Source of the DNA: Dyadobacter subterraneus | GTDB taxonomy: Bacteria; Bacteroidota; Bacteroidia; Cytophagales; Spirosomataceae | Assembly: GCF_015221875.1 (NCBI RefSeq) | Contig: NZ_JACYGY010000001.1 | Location: forward strand, 1,984,001-2,048,000 | DNA length: 64,000 bases | Direction of reading: 5' to 3' | Program-made: the position numbers and the translations under genes | Notes under the pieces: generated by a model | Seen by the model: the letters and a program-made list of their open reading frames with translations, nothing else | Database searches by the model: none | What the model was told of the DNA's origin: nothing | Part shown: one piece after another, positions 19,070-30,829 of the stretch | Layout of the letters: each line of letters begins with the position of its first letter | Numbering within the stretch: position 1 is the stretch's first letter

Positions 19070-20032
19070 ATGCAAAATCAAATAGAAATATATCGTAGCA
19101 GTGATGGCCAGACTCAAATTGAGGTAAATTTTGGAGAAGAAACCGTATGGCTCAATAGGAATCAATTGGCTGACCTTTTTGGTCGTGATGTGAAAACAAT
19201 AGGTAAGCATGTAAACAATGTATTTCTTGAAGCAGAATTAGAGAAGTGTGCAGTTGTCGCAAATATTGCGACAACTGCAGCAGACGGTAAGGTTTACCAG
19301 GTAGATCACTATAATCTTGATGTAATAATATCAGTTGGCTACCGGGTTAAATCACAGCAAGGAACTCAATTCCGGCAGTGGGCCACACAGCGTTTAAAAG
19401 ATTATCTGGTTCAGGGGTATGCCATTAACGAGAAACGCTTGAATCAAAAGCAACAAGAAGTACAGACCCTGAAGGATGGAATTCGGATACTAAGCCGGGC
19501 AATTGTAACAAAAATAGGCGATGCCGATCTAACATTGCTCGACCAATTCGCCAAAGGTCTTGAATTACTAGACGATTACGATCATGAAAAATTGGATTCA
19601 AAGGGTATTACAACACGCCAGGCACAGTTTCCGGATTTATCGGATTACCGAAATATCATCGAGAGTATGAGAAGAGATTTCGACTCAGATATTTTTGGCA
19701 GGGAAAAGGATGATAGCTTTCAGAGCTCCGTTGCACAAATCAGTAAAGGATTTGGCGATATCGACTTCTATCCCTCAATTGAAGAAAAAGCAGCTACATT
19801 ACTCTATCTGATTATTAAGAACCATTCATTTGTTGATGGGAATAAGCGAATTGCTGCTGCCTGCTTTTTACTTTTTTTAGAAAATAACAATATTTTAAAA
19901 ACAAAATCTGGACTTATGATCATAAGTAATGAAGCACTGGCAAGTCTGACTCTTTTTGCTGCGGCAAGTAAACCAGAGGAAATGGGCACAGTTAAAAAGC
20001 TAATTATAAGTGTTTTAAACAGGAATCGTTAG
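19070..20032 (+). CDS. RhuM family protein with C-terminal Fic/Doc-like domain
   Basis: 320 residues. The N-terminal 130 match the RhuM virulence-protein family (TVWLNRNQLADLFGRDVKTI, then FRQWATQRLKDYLVQGY). The C-terminal part carries a Fic-type active-site motif HSFVDGNKR at 252-260. Fic proteins usually transfer AMP to proteins, and Doc relatives phosphorylate. RhuM-Fic fusions are common on mobile elements and are often suspected toxins, but the target is unknown. The ATG start was chosen over a TTG 42 bases upstream. The gene lies 80 bases after the integrase, on the same strand. No antitoxin-like partner gene adjoins it. Confidence 0.88.
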   Translation: MQNQIEIYRSSDGQTQIEVNFGEETVWLNRNQLADLFGRDVKTIGKHVNNVFLEAELEKCAVVANIATTAADGKVYQVDHYNLDVIISVGYRVKSQQGTQFRQWATQRLKDYLVQGYAINEKRLNQKQQEVQTLKDGIRILSRAIVTKIGDADLTLLDQFAKGLELLDDYDHEKLDSKGITTRQAQFPDLSDYRNIIESMRRDFDSDIFGREKDDSFQSSVAQISKGFGDIDFYPSIEEKAATLLYLIIKNHSFVDGNKRIAAACFLLFLENNNILKTKSGLMIISNEALASLTLFAAASKPEEMGTVKKLIISVLNRNR

Positions 20033-20144
20033 CTTATTCGAATTTCTTAAATTCGATGTTCCAAGTATAGTTGCCAATTACTTATTTAATGTATGAGATT
20101 GTGATTTGGTGAAAAAAGAGGAAAATGTAAACCCGATTTTCCAG

Positions 20145-20217
20145 TTTTAGTTGTCCAAGAATTGGGAGGCCCTCAATACAGTCTCGGTTTTTGAATTTTA
20201 GCTGCCCAAGAATTGGG
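20145..20217. repeat. Pair of 22-base direct repeats with a palindromic core
   Basis: Copies at 20145-20166 and 20196-20217 differ at two positions and both contain CCAAGAATTGG, a palindrome around GAA or AAG. They lie between the Fic and DUF1579 genes (both 3' ends). They may be protein-binding sites or a decayed repeat. Confidence 0.5.
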
Positions 20218-20320
20218 TTAGCATTTATTTCGACTTAACATTTTTGATTCGAGCTTTATGAGGCCAGGAGACTGATTATTTGACTTAAAAATGAGTTCCA
20301 AGTTGGGTTAAAAATTGTCT

Positions 20321-20980
20321 TTACTCTGGTGACCTGGCATAATCTAATTCTCTAATCTTGACTTGACGGCCGTCTTGCATTTCGAAATATTCTTCTATAT
20401 AGTGCTGCTTGTCAACAATCCGTAATATCCGTGTGTTGGTTTTCTTTAATCCAGGAACCAGCTCAGTTTCCCATTCATATGTAAAAGTATTTTTTTCTTT
20501 ATTAAAAGATCCGATTTGCATTTCAATATCGCTGCCAATGTGATTATTAACTGAAGTTGTAACAAACTTTGCTTTTGGATTATCGTAACCTTCGATTTGC
20601 AAGTTTTGATAATTGCCATCTTTCATTTTTCCGTTACCAACCGGAAGCGGTAACTTACCGCCTGTGATTTCAACGATATAAAAACGACCGTCATAGATGG
20701 GTTTCCTGCTGAGTGTACCTTTTATAAACGAGCGTTTTGGATCCATAAAATTCCACTTGCCTGCTAGCTGATCCAGAATCGCGTGGTTTTCACTAGGCCC
20801 AGAGTAATCAAGCATCCGCGTCATGATATCATTTTCGTTTTTGGTATTACCCTGTTTATTTGCATTGGAAGGTAATTGGGCGAAAGTCGTCGTTATTGAA
20901 AGTAGTAAAACAAAGATTACCACTATTTCAAATTTAGAAAAAATCCGTTCAAGAGATTGTAAGGTATTAGGTCTGGTCAT
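20321..20980 (-). CDS. DUF1579 family secreted protein
   Basis: 219 residues with an N-terminal membrane/signal segment (about 18-35, VVIFVLLLSITTTFAQ) and a DUF1579 domain (lipocalin-like barrel) from about residue 60, containing LAGKWNF and YNQKKN-like turns. DUF1579 proteins are predicted small exported beta-barrels of unknown function. The gene stands alone. The DNA upstream is AT-rich and holds no recognisable gene for 390 bases. Confidence 0.75.
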   Translation of the reverse strand: MTRPNTLQSLERIFSKFEIVVIFVLLLSITTTFAQLPSNANKQGNTKNENDIMTRMLDYSGPSENHAILDQLAGKWNFMDPKRSFIKGTLSRKPIYDGRFYIVEITGGKLPLPVGNGKMKDGNYQNLQIEGYDNPKAKFVTTSVNNHIGSDIEMQIGSFNKEKNTFTYEWETELVPGLKKTNTRILRIVDKQHYIEEYFEMQDGRQVKIRELDYARSPE

Positions 20981-21371
20981 AGTTAAATTTAATAATAGGT
21001 ATGTTCACTTTATTATTTAAAACAGAGCTTTGACAAAGTAGATCAAGGAGTGTGAGCTACCACAAAAAGTCACGGATACATTTAACAAATTATAAAAATA
21101 TGCGGTTAACAAAAATCGTATACCAAGTTAAGATTAATTGCTTAACATGTATTTTCCTTGTACAGTGGTTCAATGCTATATAGAAGTTTCCATAAGTTAC
21201 TATATTAATTCTATCTAAATCAACGGCGTTTCTAAAAAACGGCACTTTTAAAATATCTTGTAATAGTCAAGTTGTACATCATTTCCCTCGGTCCAGCCAT
21301 TTATTTCACTAACTACAAATTGGATATTTGAATTCCAGTTTATATTAAGGTAATACTAAATGCAAATTGCC
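20981..21371. other. AT-rich intergenic stretch without recognisable gene
   Basis: I see no coding frame, hairpin or repeat that I can support here, apart from the presumed promoter of the DUF1579 gene at the left side. Confidence 0.5.
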
Positions 21372-21906
21372 ATGGCAACAACGAAGTGGGAGGCGGATCC
21401 GCTGACAAGCGAAGTACTTTTTAATGTGTCATAATTTGTCTTTGAAGATCTGACCGGGTACTTGCGAAAATTTTATCTAGAGATTGCAACTGAGGATGAT
21501 GATTTTACCAAGTTTTACGGCGTTTTATTCAACGCTGATCTCTCATGTCTGGACACTAATGATGAGCAAAGGGACAACTTGCTAAAGTCTCCAAGCTTCC
21601 TTAACGTTGAAAAATTCAGGTCGCTTAAATTTGTTGGTAAGAAATTCGGGAGTCTTAATAACAAAGGTCATTTGACAGGCAGTTTGACACTTAAAGATAT
21701 AACCAAATCATTGGATATTACGATTGAATTTAACGGAAAAAACGGTTGCGCCGGATGGAGTAACAAAAATCGACTTTTCGTTATTTGGGGAAATAAGTCG
21801 CGAAGCATACGGCTTAAGTTGTGATTCTATTTCGCAATTAGCCGGTATTGTGTTAGGAGATAAGGTCAAATTCAATGCCGAGATCCAGTTGAATAAAATA
21901 TTTTAA
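21372..21906 (+). pseudogene. YceI family protein pseudogene (nonsense + frameshift)
   Basis: Read from the ATG at 21372 the frame gives MATTKWEADPLTSEVLFNVS, then a TAA stop at 21432-21434. It continues in the same frame as a YceI-like protein (TNDEQRDNLLKSPSFLNVEKF, then SLTLKDITKSLDITIEFNGK). At the A6 run 21737-21742 the family sequence moves to the next frame and continues as VAPDGVTKIDFSLFGEISRE and VLGDKVKFNAEIQL, ending at TAA 21904-21906. The total of about 178 codons matches intact YceI proteins, which are secreted or cytoplasmic lipocalin-like polyprenoid-binding proteins. One nonsense codon and one single-base indel therefore disable an otherwise complete gene. Confidence 0.85.
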
Positions 21907-22221
21907 ATTAATTCTCTCGTTCAGAGGTCAAAAACACTAATTTTTTATCCTGAGGTTAGCTAAGTTAGAGCGAAAGTCAAATTTACAAATGACTATTTTT
22001 GATTAAAAAAAAGACAAGCTCTTGCTGGTAGGGTTTGACTGATGCCCTGATGGCTGCTAGAAACGAAAAGGTTTACAATGATCACCTTTTGAACGAAACA
22101 ATTGCCGGCTAAAGATTACAATTTGTATAGGTAAAACATCGACCGAACAGGTGTAAAAACAAGCGCTTCTGTTAAAAATGTATTGGAAGAGAAGCTTCAA
22201 ACTATTTTAATATTGGTTGAT

Positions 22222-22359
22222 ATGGCAGCAATTGGAATCATTGGAGCTGGTAGGGTTGCGAAAGCCTTAGCCAGGAGGTTTACACACTGTGGTTTAACAG
22301 TACTTATTAGCAATAGCAGAGGCCCTCATTCTTTATACCGGCTTTCTGAGGATTTGGGG
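22222..22359 (+). pseudogene. N-terminal fragment of NADPH-binding oxidoreductase (F420-dependent NADP reductase type)
   Basis: About 46 codons starting MAAIGIIGAGRVAKALA, with the GxGxxx(A/G) dinucleotide-binding motif and the NADPH-type ISNSRGPHSL segment. The match stops abruptly after EDLG, where the frame runs on without a stop into unrelated mobilization-type sequence. The fragment is the first beta-alpha-beta unit only, so it cannot be a working enzyme. Confidence 0.7.
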
Positions 22360-22620
22360 CGGTGCAGGCAGGCGACATTGGGCCAAACTTCCCGCCAGGA
22401 AAAGGGGCAGCAGCAGGCAAATCGTAAGATTCCTCACGAAGCAGAATATTTCAAAAGGAGAGATCAGGTGGCATCTTTTGAGCATGATTCCGGTGAGCAC
22501 AACGGACGATATGAAATGCTGGATTCATTACTTGATCCAATTAAAGATGACGGTTCACTGCCCTTTGCGCTGCGAAGAAAGAAGAAAAGAAAGAACAAAA
22601 GTATCAGTAATCACCTTTAA
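22360..22620 (+). pseudogene. Probable C-terminal tail of a MobB-type relaxase
   Basis: About 86 codons of hydrophilic, basic sequence ending LRRKKKRKNKSISNHL, in frame with the oxidoreductase fragment before it. It ends 11 bases before mobC. In Bacteroidota mobilizable elements the relaxase gene directly precedes mobC and ends with such a Lys/Arg-rich tail. The catalytic relaxase domain is absent. The assignment rests on position and composition and is only moderately sure. Confidence 0.45.
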
Positions 22621-22631
22621 ACAACCGTAAC

Positions 22632-23745
22632 ATGGCTTCACAAACCGGAGAAAATCAGCAGGCGCTGCATAGGATTACGGACATGACAAGGCTCATCAGC
22701 ATTCTGATTCTGGCGCTACATTTTTATTATTTTTTTTATGGTGTATTCGCTCACTGGAAATTGTCTTCCGTATTCAGCGACCGTATACTTTCCAATATTT
22801 ACAGGACCGGTCTTTTCAACGGATTTAACAGGACTAAACTGATTGCGCTGGGCTTCCTTTTGATTTCTTTGATGGGAGCGAAGGGGAAAAAGGAGGAGAA
22901 CCTTAGTGTCAAAAAAGGGTTCGTTGTTATCGCTGTCGGAACGTTTCTTTACTTTATAAGCCAGTTTTTGTTGGTAGTGATAGCGATCTGATTGTGATTT
23001 CAATGTCTTATATGCTGATCACTACCAGCGGATTTTGCCTGGTGCTGACGGGCGGAACACTGCTGTCGCGGGTGATTCATTTAAAGATGAACACCAAAGA
23101 TATTTTTAATAAGGAAAACGAGACTTTTCCTCAGGAGCAGCGGCTGTTAGAGAACGAGTTTTCGATTAATCTTCCTGCCCGTTATCATTTAAAGGACAAA
23201 GTTCACAGTAGCTGGATTAACATTATTAATCCGTTTAGGGGCCTTCTAGTACTGGGATCGCCGGGTGCAGGGAAGAGTTATTTCGTTATCCGCCATGTGA
23301 TCACCCAACACATCAAAAAGGGATTTTCTATGTTTGTGTACGACTTCAAATTCGATGATCTCACTGTTATTACCTACAACACCTGGCTGAATAATCAGGA
23401 CGCCTACGAGATTGTACCTAAGTTTTATGTGATCAATTTTGATGATCTTGCGCGAACGCACCGCTGTAATCCGCTGGATCCAAAGAGCCTTCTGGATATT
23501 ACAGATGCCGCCGAATCAGCCCGCACCATTCTAATGGGACTAAACCGGGAATGGATCAAAAGACAAGGCGATTTTTTCGTAGAATCACCCATCAACTTTC
23601 TTACAGCGATCATCTGGTTTTTACGGCGGTATCAAGACGGAGAGTACTGCACGCTGCCTCATGTGATTGAGCTCATGCAGGTTCCCTATGATAAACTTTT
23701 TACAATCCTTCGGGCAGAAAAAGTAGTTGGAAACCTGAACACAAA
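22632..23745 (+). pseudogene. mobC coupling protein (YWFCY/TraG type), frameshifted and truncated
   Basis: The first part (to 22991) is the N-terminal two-helix membrane module of MobC (RITDMTRLISILILALHFYY). The second part, in another frame from about 22970, continues with FNKENETFPQEQRLLENEFS and the Walker A segment LLVLGSPGAGKSYFV, then FSMFVYDFKFDDL. A one-base shift, perhaps in the T5 run near 22965-22969, separates the two. Homology stops after RAEKVVGNLNT, so about half of the roughly 650-residue coupling ATPase is missing, including the Walker B-containing half. The gene is dead and marks a degraded mobilizable element. Confidence 0.82.
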
Positions 23746-23796
23746 TTTAGATTTGACTTCTCAATGGTCGTTAACAATTGAGAAGTCAAATCTAAA
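23746..23796. repeat. Perfect 20-base inverted repeat at the mobC truncation point
   Basis: Arms 23746-23765 and 23777-23796 are perfect complements (left arm begins TTTAGATTTGACTTCTCAA) around an 11-base loop. The hairpin starts within one codon of where MobC homology ends. It could be a terminator, a recombination footprint or the folded end of a mobile element. It lacks a T tract beyond the stem. Confidence 0.8.
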
Positions 23797-23803
23797 AGTA
23801 TAG

Positions 23804-24500
23804 TTTACTAACGTCGTTTTTAGCTCATTTGGAGAGCAAACACATAAATATTTCGATAACAATTCGAGGTCTAAAGCAGCACCCTTTTCTATCTAGTAAC
23901 TTTTGATCAATGAATTATTTCACGGTTACCAGTTATTTTGAACAACTGTACAATGCCTTAATTTTGATTATATTGGGCTTCCTGAAAGCGAAACCATCAT
24001 GCCTTTTTGGGAGCAAAGTAATTTTCTCAACATTCCGTATACCGGATTTCTGATTCCATATACAAAGGATATTTCGATAACGATTAGTAAACAAAAGTGA
24101 ACAATATTTCCTGATCTGGAACACAGTATAGCAACTGCAAATTATCTACAACTACACTAGGAAGAATATGTTGTCGGCGAAATGATGCTCCAACAACTCG
24201 GTTCGATTTTATAACCTGCACATTTTAAGGACATTAATCGGTTTGGCAAGTACAGTTTTAAGAGAATCCATAACTTCAAGACAACGACTTACGACCGCTA
24301 AGAAGAAAAATTAAACAATTTGTTCTTAGAGTAAGTTTTCTCAACGACCGTTTAACAAATTTGATTGCGGTGTCTATTTACTTTTAGCGTGGATAGGTAG
24401 TTACAGCCAAGCAAATCTTAGATCTTTTTTTGATTTATTTAGATTATAATTACATTTATAGATCAACGTTATTCACATAATAACTAATATAAGAACGATC
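23804..24500. other. Region of decayed coding remnants
   Basis: No intact gene. On the + strand 23942-24100 reads as open protein-like sequence containing LPESETIMPFWEQSNFLN and ending in TGA. 24106-24211 reads IATANYLQLH, a TAG, then EEYVVGEMMLQQLGSIL. These look like pieces of one eroded gene that I cannot identify. The rest is AT-rich, with two copies of ATTTCGATAAC(A/G)ATT (about 23853 and 24072). Confidence 0.4.
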
Positions 24501-24932
24501 ATGAGAAGAATCCTTCTATTATTCGTAGGGATACTTGCAATTTCCTGCTCTTCAAACGAACCGGATGCTACCGATAATTTTCTCGGGACGTGGCAGACAG
24601 ACGTGCAAAGATCAAATGACCGAGTTTATTTCGCTACTTATGAGATAAGTAGATCAACTGAGAAGTCACTGCACATTAATGTAAATGAACACTTTGAAAG
24701 CCTGGATGGAAAATTTGAAGACTATGTGGATAGTTATACATTTGACCAAATTACTTTGACTTCGTCCGATAGCTTTAGCTTTAATTCATTTCGCGAAGTT
24801 GGAAACGGGCAAATTGTTCGATATAGGGGTATTGGGACGTTGAAGTCAACAACTCTAACCTTAGATATGTTATTGAAATATGACGACCAAGATTTTGGCA
24901 TTGATATGATCATCCCCCTAACAAAAAAGTGA
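24501..24932 (+). CDS. Small hypothetical lipoprotein
   Basis: 143 residues. The signal peptide ends in LAISC, a usable lipobox with Cys at about 17, and is followed by a Ser/Asp-rich linker. The body has alternating beta-strand-like segments (FLGTWQTDV near the start, as in lipocalin-like small lipoproteins), suggesting a small barrel. I do not recognise the family beyond a general lipocalin-like resemblance. It stands alone among mobile-element debris with AT-rich flanks, so recent acquisition is plausible. Confidence 0.65.
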   Translation: MRRILLLFVGILAISCSSNEPDATDNFLGTWQTDVQRSNDRVYFATYEISRSTEKSLHINVNEHFESLDGKFEDYVDSYTFDQITLTSSDSFSFNSFREVGNGQIVRYRGIGTLKSTTLTLDMLLKYDDQDFGIDMIIPLTKK

Positions 24933-25120
24933 CATTGTACAGTCCCGAGTGTATAGGTATCAGAAAACGGTGGTATAAGTGTACTCTAGCACCTTTCCAT
25001 TTTTCTTCCCTTTTGGTTCCTAAAATGCCCGATTTTGCTAAATTGAAATTTCATTATAGTGGTACACCAAAACAAATTACCGTATACTGCGAAGCGGCAC
25101 GTTAAACTGTACTATTTGGA

Positions 25121-25321
25121 ATGGTAATTGGATACATCAGGGTCTCGAAGACCAAGCAGAACCAGGATCTGCAATTTGATGCGCTTAAGAAGGCAGGTTG
25201 TAAGAAAACATATCATGAAAAGATATCCGGAGCTTCATTGCAAAGACCGGAATATATAAGGATGATTTCGGAGCTTCTAAAAGGGGATGTCATCGTTGTC
25301 TGGAGATTCATCAATGCTTAA
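25121..25321 (+). pseudogene. Serine recombinase (resolvase) N-terminal fragment
   Basis: 66 codons beginning MVIGYIRVSKTKQNQDLQFD, with the catalytic Ser of the YxRVS motif. It continues through GDVIVVWRF, where the normal reading VVWRxDRxGR breaks off and ends at INA. About two thirds of the catalytic domain and the whole DNA-binding end are lost. It shares the 18-base identity GCAAAGACCGGAATATAT (25240-25257) with the second resolvase remnant near 36.9 kb. Confidence 0.8.
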
Positions 25322-25570
25322 AAAATAACACTTGCGTTTAGCCCTTCCAGATTTCTAATACTTGAATCCATATAAGTTTCTAATAAAGTTAAAAGATGAT
25401 GAGTTTAAACACTTTTGGCATAAATTCAACACATAGCTATCATTTATTTATACCAAACAATGCCTGTATTCAGCGAATGGTGACACCGTTTGTTGGTCAT
25501 GGAACGAAAAATGTCTTAGTTTTTGAAGTTTCTTTAAAGTAAAATAGTTATTTTAGTCAACTGGCTCTGG

Positions 25571-25615
25571 ATATAACGAAAATGGGCCGGCTTAACCGGC
25601 CCATTTTCGTTATAT
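25571..25615 (-). terminator. Terminator of katG
   Basis: A perfect 20-base stem with a 5-base loop (CTTAA). The stem top is the GC-rich GGGCCGG/CCGGCCC, and the feet are A/T-rich. It lies 10 bases after the katG stop codon. Confidence 0.9.
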
Positions 25616-25624
25616 AGATCAAAT

Positions 25625-27997
<2,373 letters not shown>

Positions 27998-28186
27998 TCA
28001 GAAAATAAATAGTGTTCATTTTGGAATGAAAATTCCTGGTTCCAGAATCTCTTTGTTCTGGTAGATGGAGGGCATTAACTAGCTAAAAACTACCTGTTTC
28101 AGCTGATTTATTCAATCAGCTGAACAATATGTAGTTCGCACCAGGAGTCCGTTTCATTCCCCTGGCAGCGAACCAATTGGAATAAA

Positions 28187-29002
28187 TTAATGACCGATGT
28201 TTATCAGCAGGGTACTTACAGAATCCGGTTTAGACAGAAAAGGTGAGTGGCCGGTATTTAGTTGAAATATATTTTTAATACCAGCCGCACTAATCATGCG
28301 ACCTTGTAACGACGGCGATATAACATGGTCCTGAAGTGTTTTAATGTAAATTTTATTAACAGAACCAAAATTTCCACTGGTCAACACAACTTTGTTGGTA
28401 AATGGAATAGCCGGTTCGGCCCGATAGTTTTTCAAAACCAGATTTTTTATAGCATCGGTGCCATCCTGAATAAAGATATTGGTAATGTTATCACGCAGTA
28501 CGTCAAGTGTTAACTGATCTGTTGAGGGTCTGAGTGACGGACCTAAAAGTGCATCGGCATCTGTATTTGCCAGATCAAGTAGCGATTGACCGCTGGAAGG
28601 AAGATAAGCACCGATGTAAACCAGTTCTTGAATTTTGGCTGGTACTTTTTCAGCAACAGCGGAAATGACCATACCGCCAAGGCTATGGCCGACAAGAATC
28701 ACTTTGCCATCAATTTTGTTTAGCGTTTCAATTACCTTGTCTCTATATACGTCAATGCTGAGGTGTTGTGGCGCAGTCTGATCATTACCATGGCCAGGCA
28801 GCTCAACTACCAAGGCATGATGTCCATTTTTTTCCAGGGAAGCTTTTACATTATCCCATACATAAGGGGCCTGCCAGGCGCCATGTACCAAAACATATGT
28901 TACTGATTTGCCTGGCTGCTTACTGTCATCATCATTTGAGCAAGCGAAAAGGACTACTGTAAATGAAATTAAAAACAGTAGTGACATTATTGTTGTTTTC
29001 AT
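28187..29002 (-). CDS. Alpha/beta hydrolase lipoprotein
   Basis: About 271 residues from the internal ATG that begins a lipoprotein signal peptide (MKTTIMSLLFLISF, lipobox LFAC). An upstream ATG would add 44 residues without homology. The alpha/beta-hydrolase domain carries YVLVHGAWQ (oxyanion region) and the nucleophile elbow GHSLGG. A DHV motif near the C terminus and a C-terminal HSPF can supply the acid and His. The esterase/salicylate-esterase-like group is typical for HGAWQ proteins. The substrate is unknown, and the enzyme should sit on the cell envelope. Confidence 0.83.
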   Translation of the reverse strand: MKTTIMSLLFLISFTVVLFACSNDDDSKQPGKSVTYVLVHGAWQAPYVWDNVKASLEKNGHHALVVELPGHGNDQTAPQHLSIDVYRDKVIETLNKIDGKVILVGHSLGGMVISAVAEKVPAKIQELVYIGAYLPSSGQSLLDLANTDADALLGPSLRPSTDQLTLDVLRDNITNIFIQDGTDAIKNLVLKNYRAEPAIPFTNKVVLTSGNFGSVNKIYIKTLQDHVISPSLQGRMISAAGIKNIFQLNTGHSPFLSKPDSVSTLLINIGH

Positions 29003-29139
29003 CTTTATTATTTTGTTTAATTGTAAAAACTGATCCGGATTAACAATGATAATCTGAATCCGGAATAAGCACTTCGATTTTTTGATATTAATAGAAACTG
29101 AGTTGGGTGTACCGTCATTTTTGTAATCTGACATATCGA

Positions 29140-29820
29140 TTATAAATCAACAGTCTTCCCGATTGCAGGTAGATGAAGTTGAATACCGGATTGTCTGAAT
29201 TTGTCAATACTTTGTTGTTTGTCAATCCGGATAAAGCCGAAAGTGTCGTAATGAACGCCGAGGACCTTGTCTACTTTTATCATTTTAGCAGCTTCAACAG
29301 CATCATCCGTTCCCATGGTCAGGTTGTCGCCTATTGGCAGAATAGCGAAATCAAGGTTAGCCCATTTAGGAATCAGCGTCATATCCAGGTTGAGTGCAGT
29401 ATCCCCACTGTAATAAAAATTGCCATCTTCGGTTTTAATTACAAATCCTGCAGCGACGCCCGCATAAGTTCCGTCCTGAAAACTGCTTGAATGGTTGGCT
29501 GACACAGATTTTACTGTTCCAAAATCGAAACTGAACTGCCCGCCAGGATTGATCGGATGCACATTTTTTAAACCGGCTTTGGTAAAATGCTCGTAAAGCT
29601 CCCAGACACCAAGGACTTTGGCCCCAGTTCGGTTGGCTATGGTAACAACATCGAGCGTATGATCAAAATGTCCGTGTGATACTAAAATGTAATCGGCATT
29701 AATACTTTCTACATTAATATCTTTGGCAAGCTCATTACCTGTTATGAAGGGGTCGAACAGAAGGATTTTGCCACCTGCATTTACAGAAAAGCAAGAATGG
29801 CCATAATAAGTTAGCTTCAT
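29140..29820 (-). CDS. UPF0173 metal-dependent hydrolase
   Basis: 226 residues of the metallo-beta-lactamase fold. The metal site is visible as HGHFDH (about residues 51-56), with later HSSS, SGDTAL and a C-terminal GVHYDT, all typical of the UPF0173/YtkL group. The biological substrate is unknown. The ATACC-N4-GGTAT palindrome lies about 50 bases upstream of the start, the same motif found before the NmrA-like and SDR genes, so it probably belongs to one regulon. Confidence 0.88.
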   Translation of the reverse strand: MKLTYYGHSCFSVNAGGKILLFDPFITGNELAKDINVESINADYILVSHGHFDHTLDVVTIANRTGAKVLGVWELYEHFTKAGLKNVHPINPGGQFSFDFGTVKSVSANHSSSFQDGTYAGVAAGFVIKTEDGNFYYSGDTALNLDMTLIPKWANLDFAILPIGDNLTMGTDDAVEAAKMIKVDKVLGVHYDTFGFIRIDKQQSIDKFRQSGIQLHLPAIGKTVDL

Positions 29821-29868
29821 TTTATTATGATGTTTTATTAGAATATCATGTCCAAATACTTAATTAAA

Positions 29869-29882
29869 ATACCGGTTGGTAT
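29869..29882. promoter_or_regulatory. Operator ATACC-N4-GGTAT, copy 1
   Basis: ATACCGGTTGGTAT, 49 bases before the UPF0173 hydrolase start. The same half-sites with identical spacing recur at 34020 and 35310. Confidence 0.6.
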
Positions 29883-29926
29883 ATAATTAATCATATCAAC
29901 CGGTAAATCTGTTTCAGGAGGGGTAC

Positions 29927-30787
29927 TTATCTTGCAGGAATCTCGTCAAGAAAAAGATTTACCTGGATAACGAAGTTTTCATGAAACTGGAATTGTGAAC
30001 CGTGGGACGAATCCGGATAGAGGATGAGACGGGCATCCGGCAGTTGCTGCTGTAACGTATAGCTATTAATGGTCGGAAAGATTACATCTCTTTTTCCATT
30101 AACGATAAGTACCGGATGATTAATCTCTTTCAGGTAGTCGGAAGAACCGGCGCGGACTTTGCCCCATTCTGAGATTGCAGCTAGCTGTGATGGAACCACT
30201 TTGTCACTCAGGGAGCCGTCGTGTTCCTTGGTACGTGAACGTGTCCTTTCCAAGTATGCCCAGCCGGCCGACTGACTCGTTTCTGTCGGTGCGAAGAAAG
30301 TATCCAACAATAATTCATCAGGCTGATTGTAAGGTTTATCAAACAGAGCCCAAACTTCCGGACTAAAAGTTTCTAAACCTTCACCACCTCTCGGGCCAGA
30401 GCCGACAAGTATTACACGGTTTACCAGCTCAGGCTTGTCTAAAACGACTTGCTGAGCAACAAAACTACCCATAGAAAATCCAAGGATATCGATCCGGGTA
30501 AGGCCAAGAGTTTCGATGAAATCTTCTGCATCTCTGGCAATCTCGGCAATGGTATGCGGTGGTTCTCCTTCGGAACCTGCGATTCCGCGGTTGTTAAAGA
30601 TGATGATCTCACGCTGCTGGGATAATGGGTCTAGTACGGCTGGATCCCAGTTATCAAGCGTACCGGTAAAATATTGGAAAAGTACCAGGGGAAGTTTTCC
30701 TGCCTTTCCAAATCGGCGATAAGCGAATTTAGTACCATTAACGTCTGCAAAAGAGGTTGGTACGGTCAATGTGGTGTATGAACTCAT
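29927..30787 (-). CDS. Alpha/beta hydrolase (cytoplasmic)
   Basis: 286 residues without a signal peptide. The alpha/beta-hydrolase elements are FQYFTGTLDNWDP (in place of the usual HG motif), the nucleophile elbow GFSMGS, the acid in GKRDVIFP and the His in DSSHGSQFQ. It is a clear paralogue of the next gene upstream, with the same TGTMDNWDP-type loop, GPRGGE and SRTKEHD-like segments. The pair looks like a tandem duplication. It lacks a classic oxyanion HG, as in chloroperoxidase/haloperoxidase-like relatives. The substrate is unknown. Confidence 0.85.
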   Translation of the reverse strand: MSSYTTLTVPTSFADVNGTKFAYRRFGKAGKLPLVLFQYFTGTLDNWDPAVLDPLSQQREIIIFNNRGIAGSEGEPPHTIAEIARDAEDFIETLGLTRIDILGFSMGSFVAQQVVLDKPELVNRVILVGSGPRGGEGLETFSPEVWALFDKPYNQPDELLLDTFFAPTETSQSAGWAYLERTRSRTKEHDGSLSDKVVPSQLAAISEWGKVRAGSSDYLKEINHPVLIVNGKRDVIFPTINSYTLQQQLPDARLILYPDSSHGSQFQFHENFVIQVNLFLDEIPAR

Positions 30788-30829
30788 GATTTCAATGTTT
30801 TTGGATTTTAGCTTTTTAAATGGAAACCT

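Noticed and set aside
22632..23745. Functional mobilization system
   Set aside because: MobC is frameshifted and lacks its C-terminal half, and the relaxase catalytic domain is absent.
23933..24124. Minus-strand open frame of 63 codons
   Set aside because: Basic, low-similarity translation opposite protein-like plus-strand remnants; no start-site signal.
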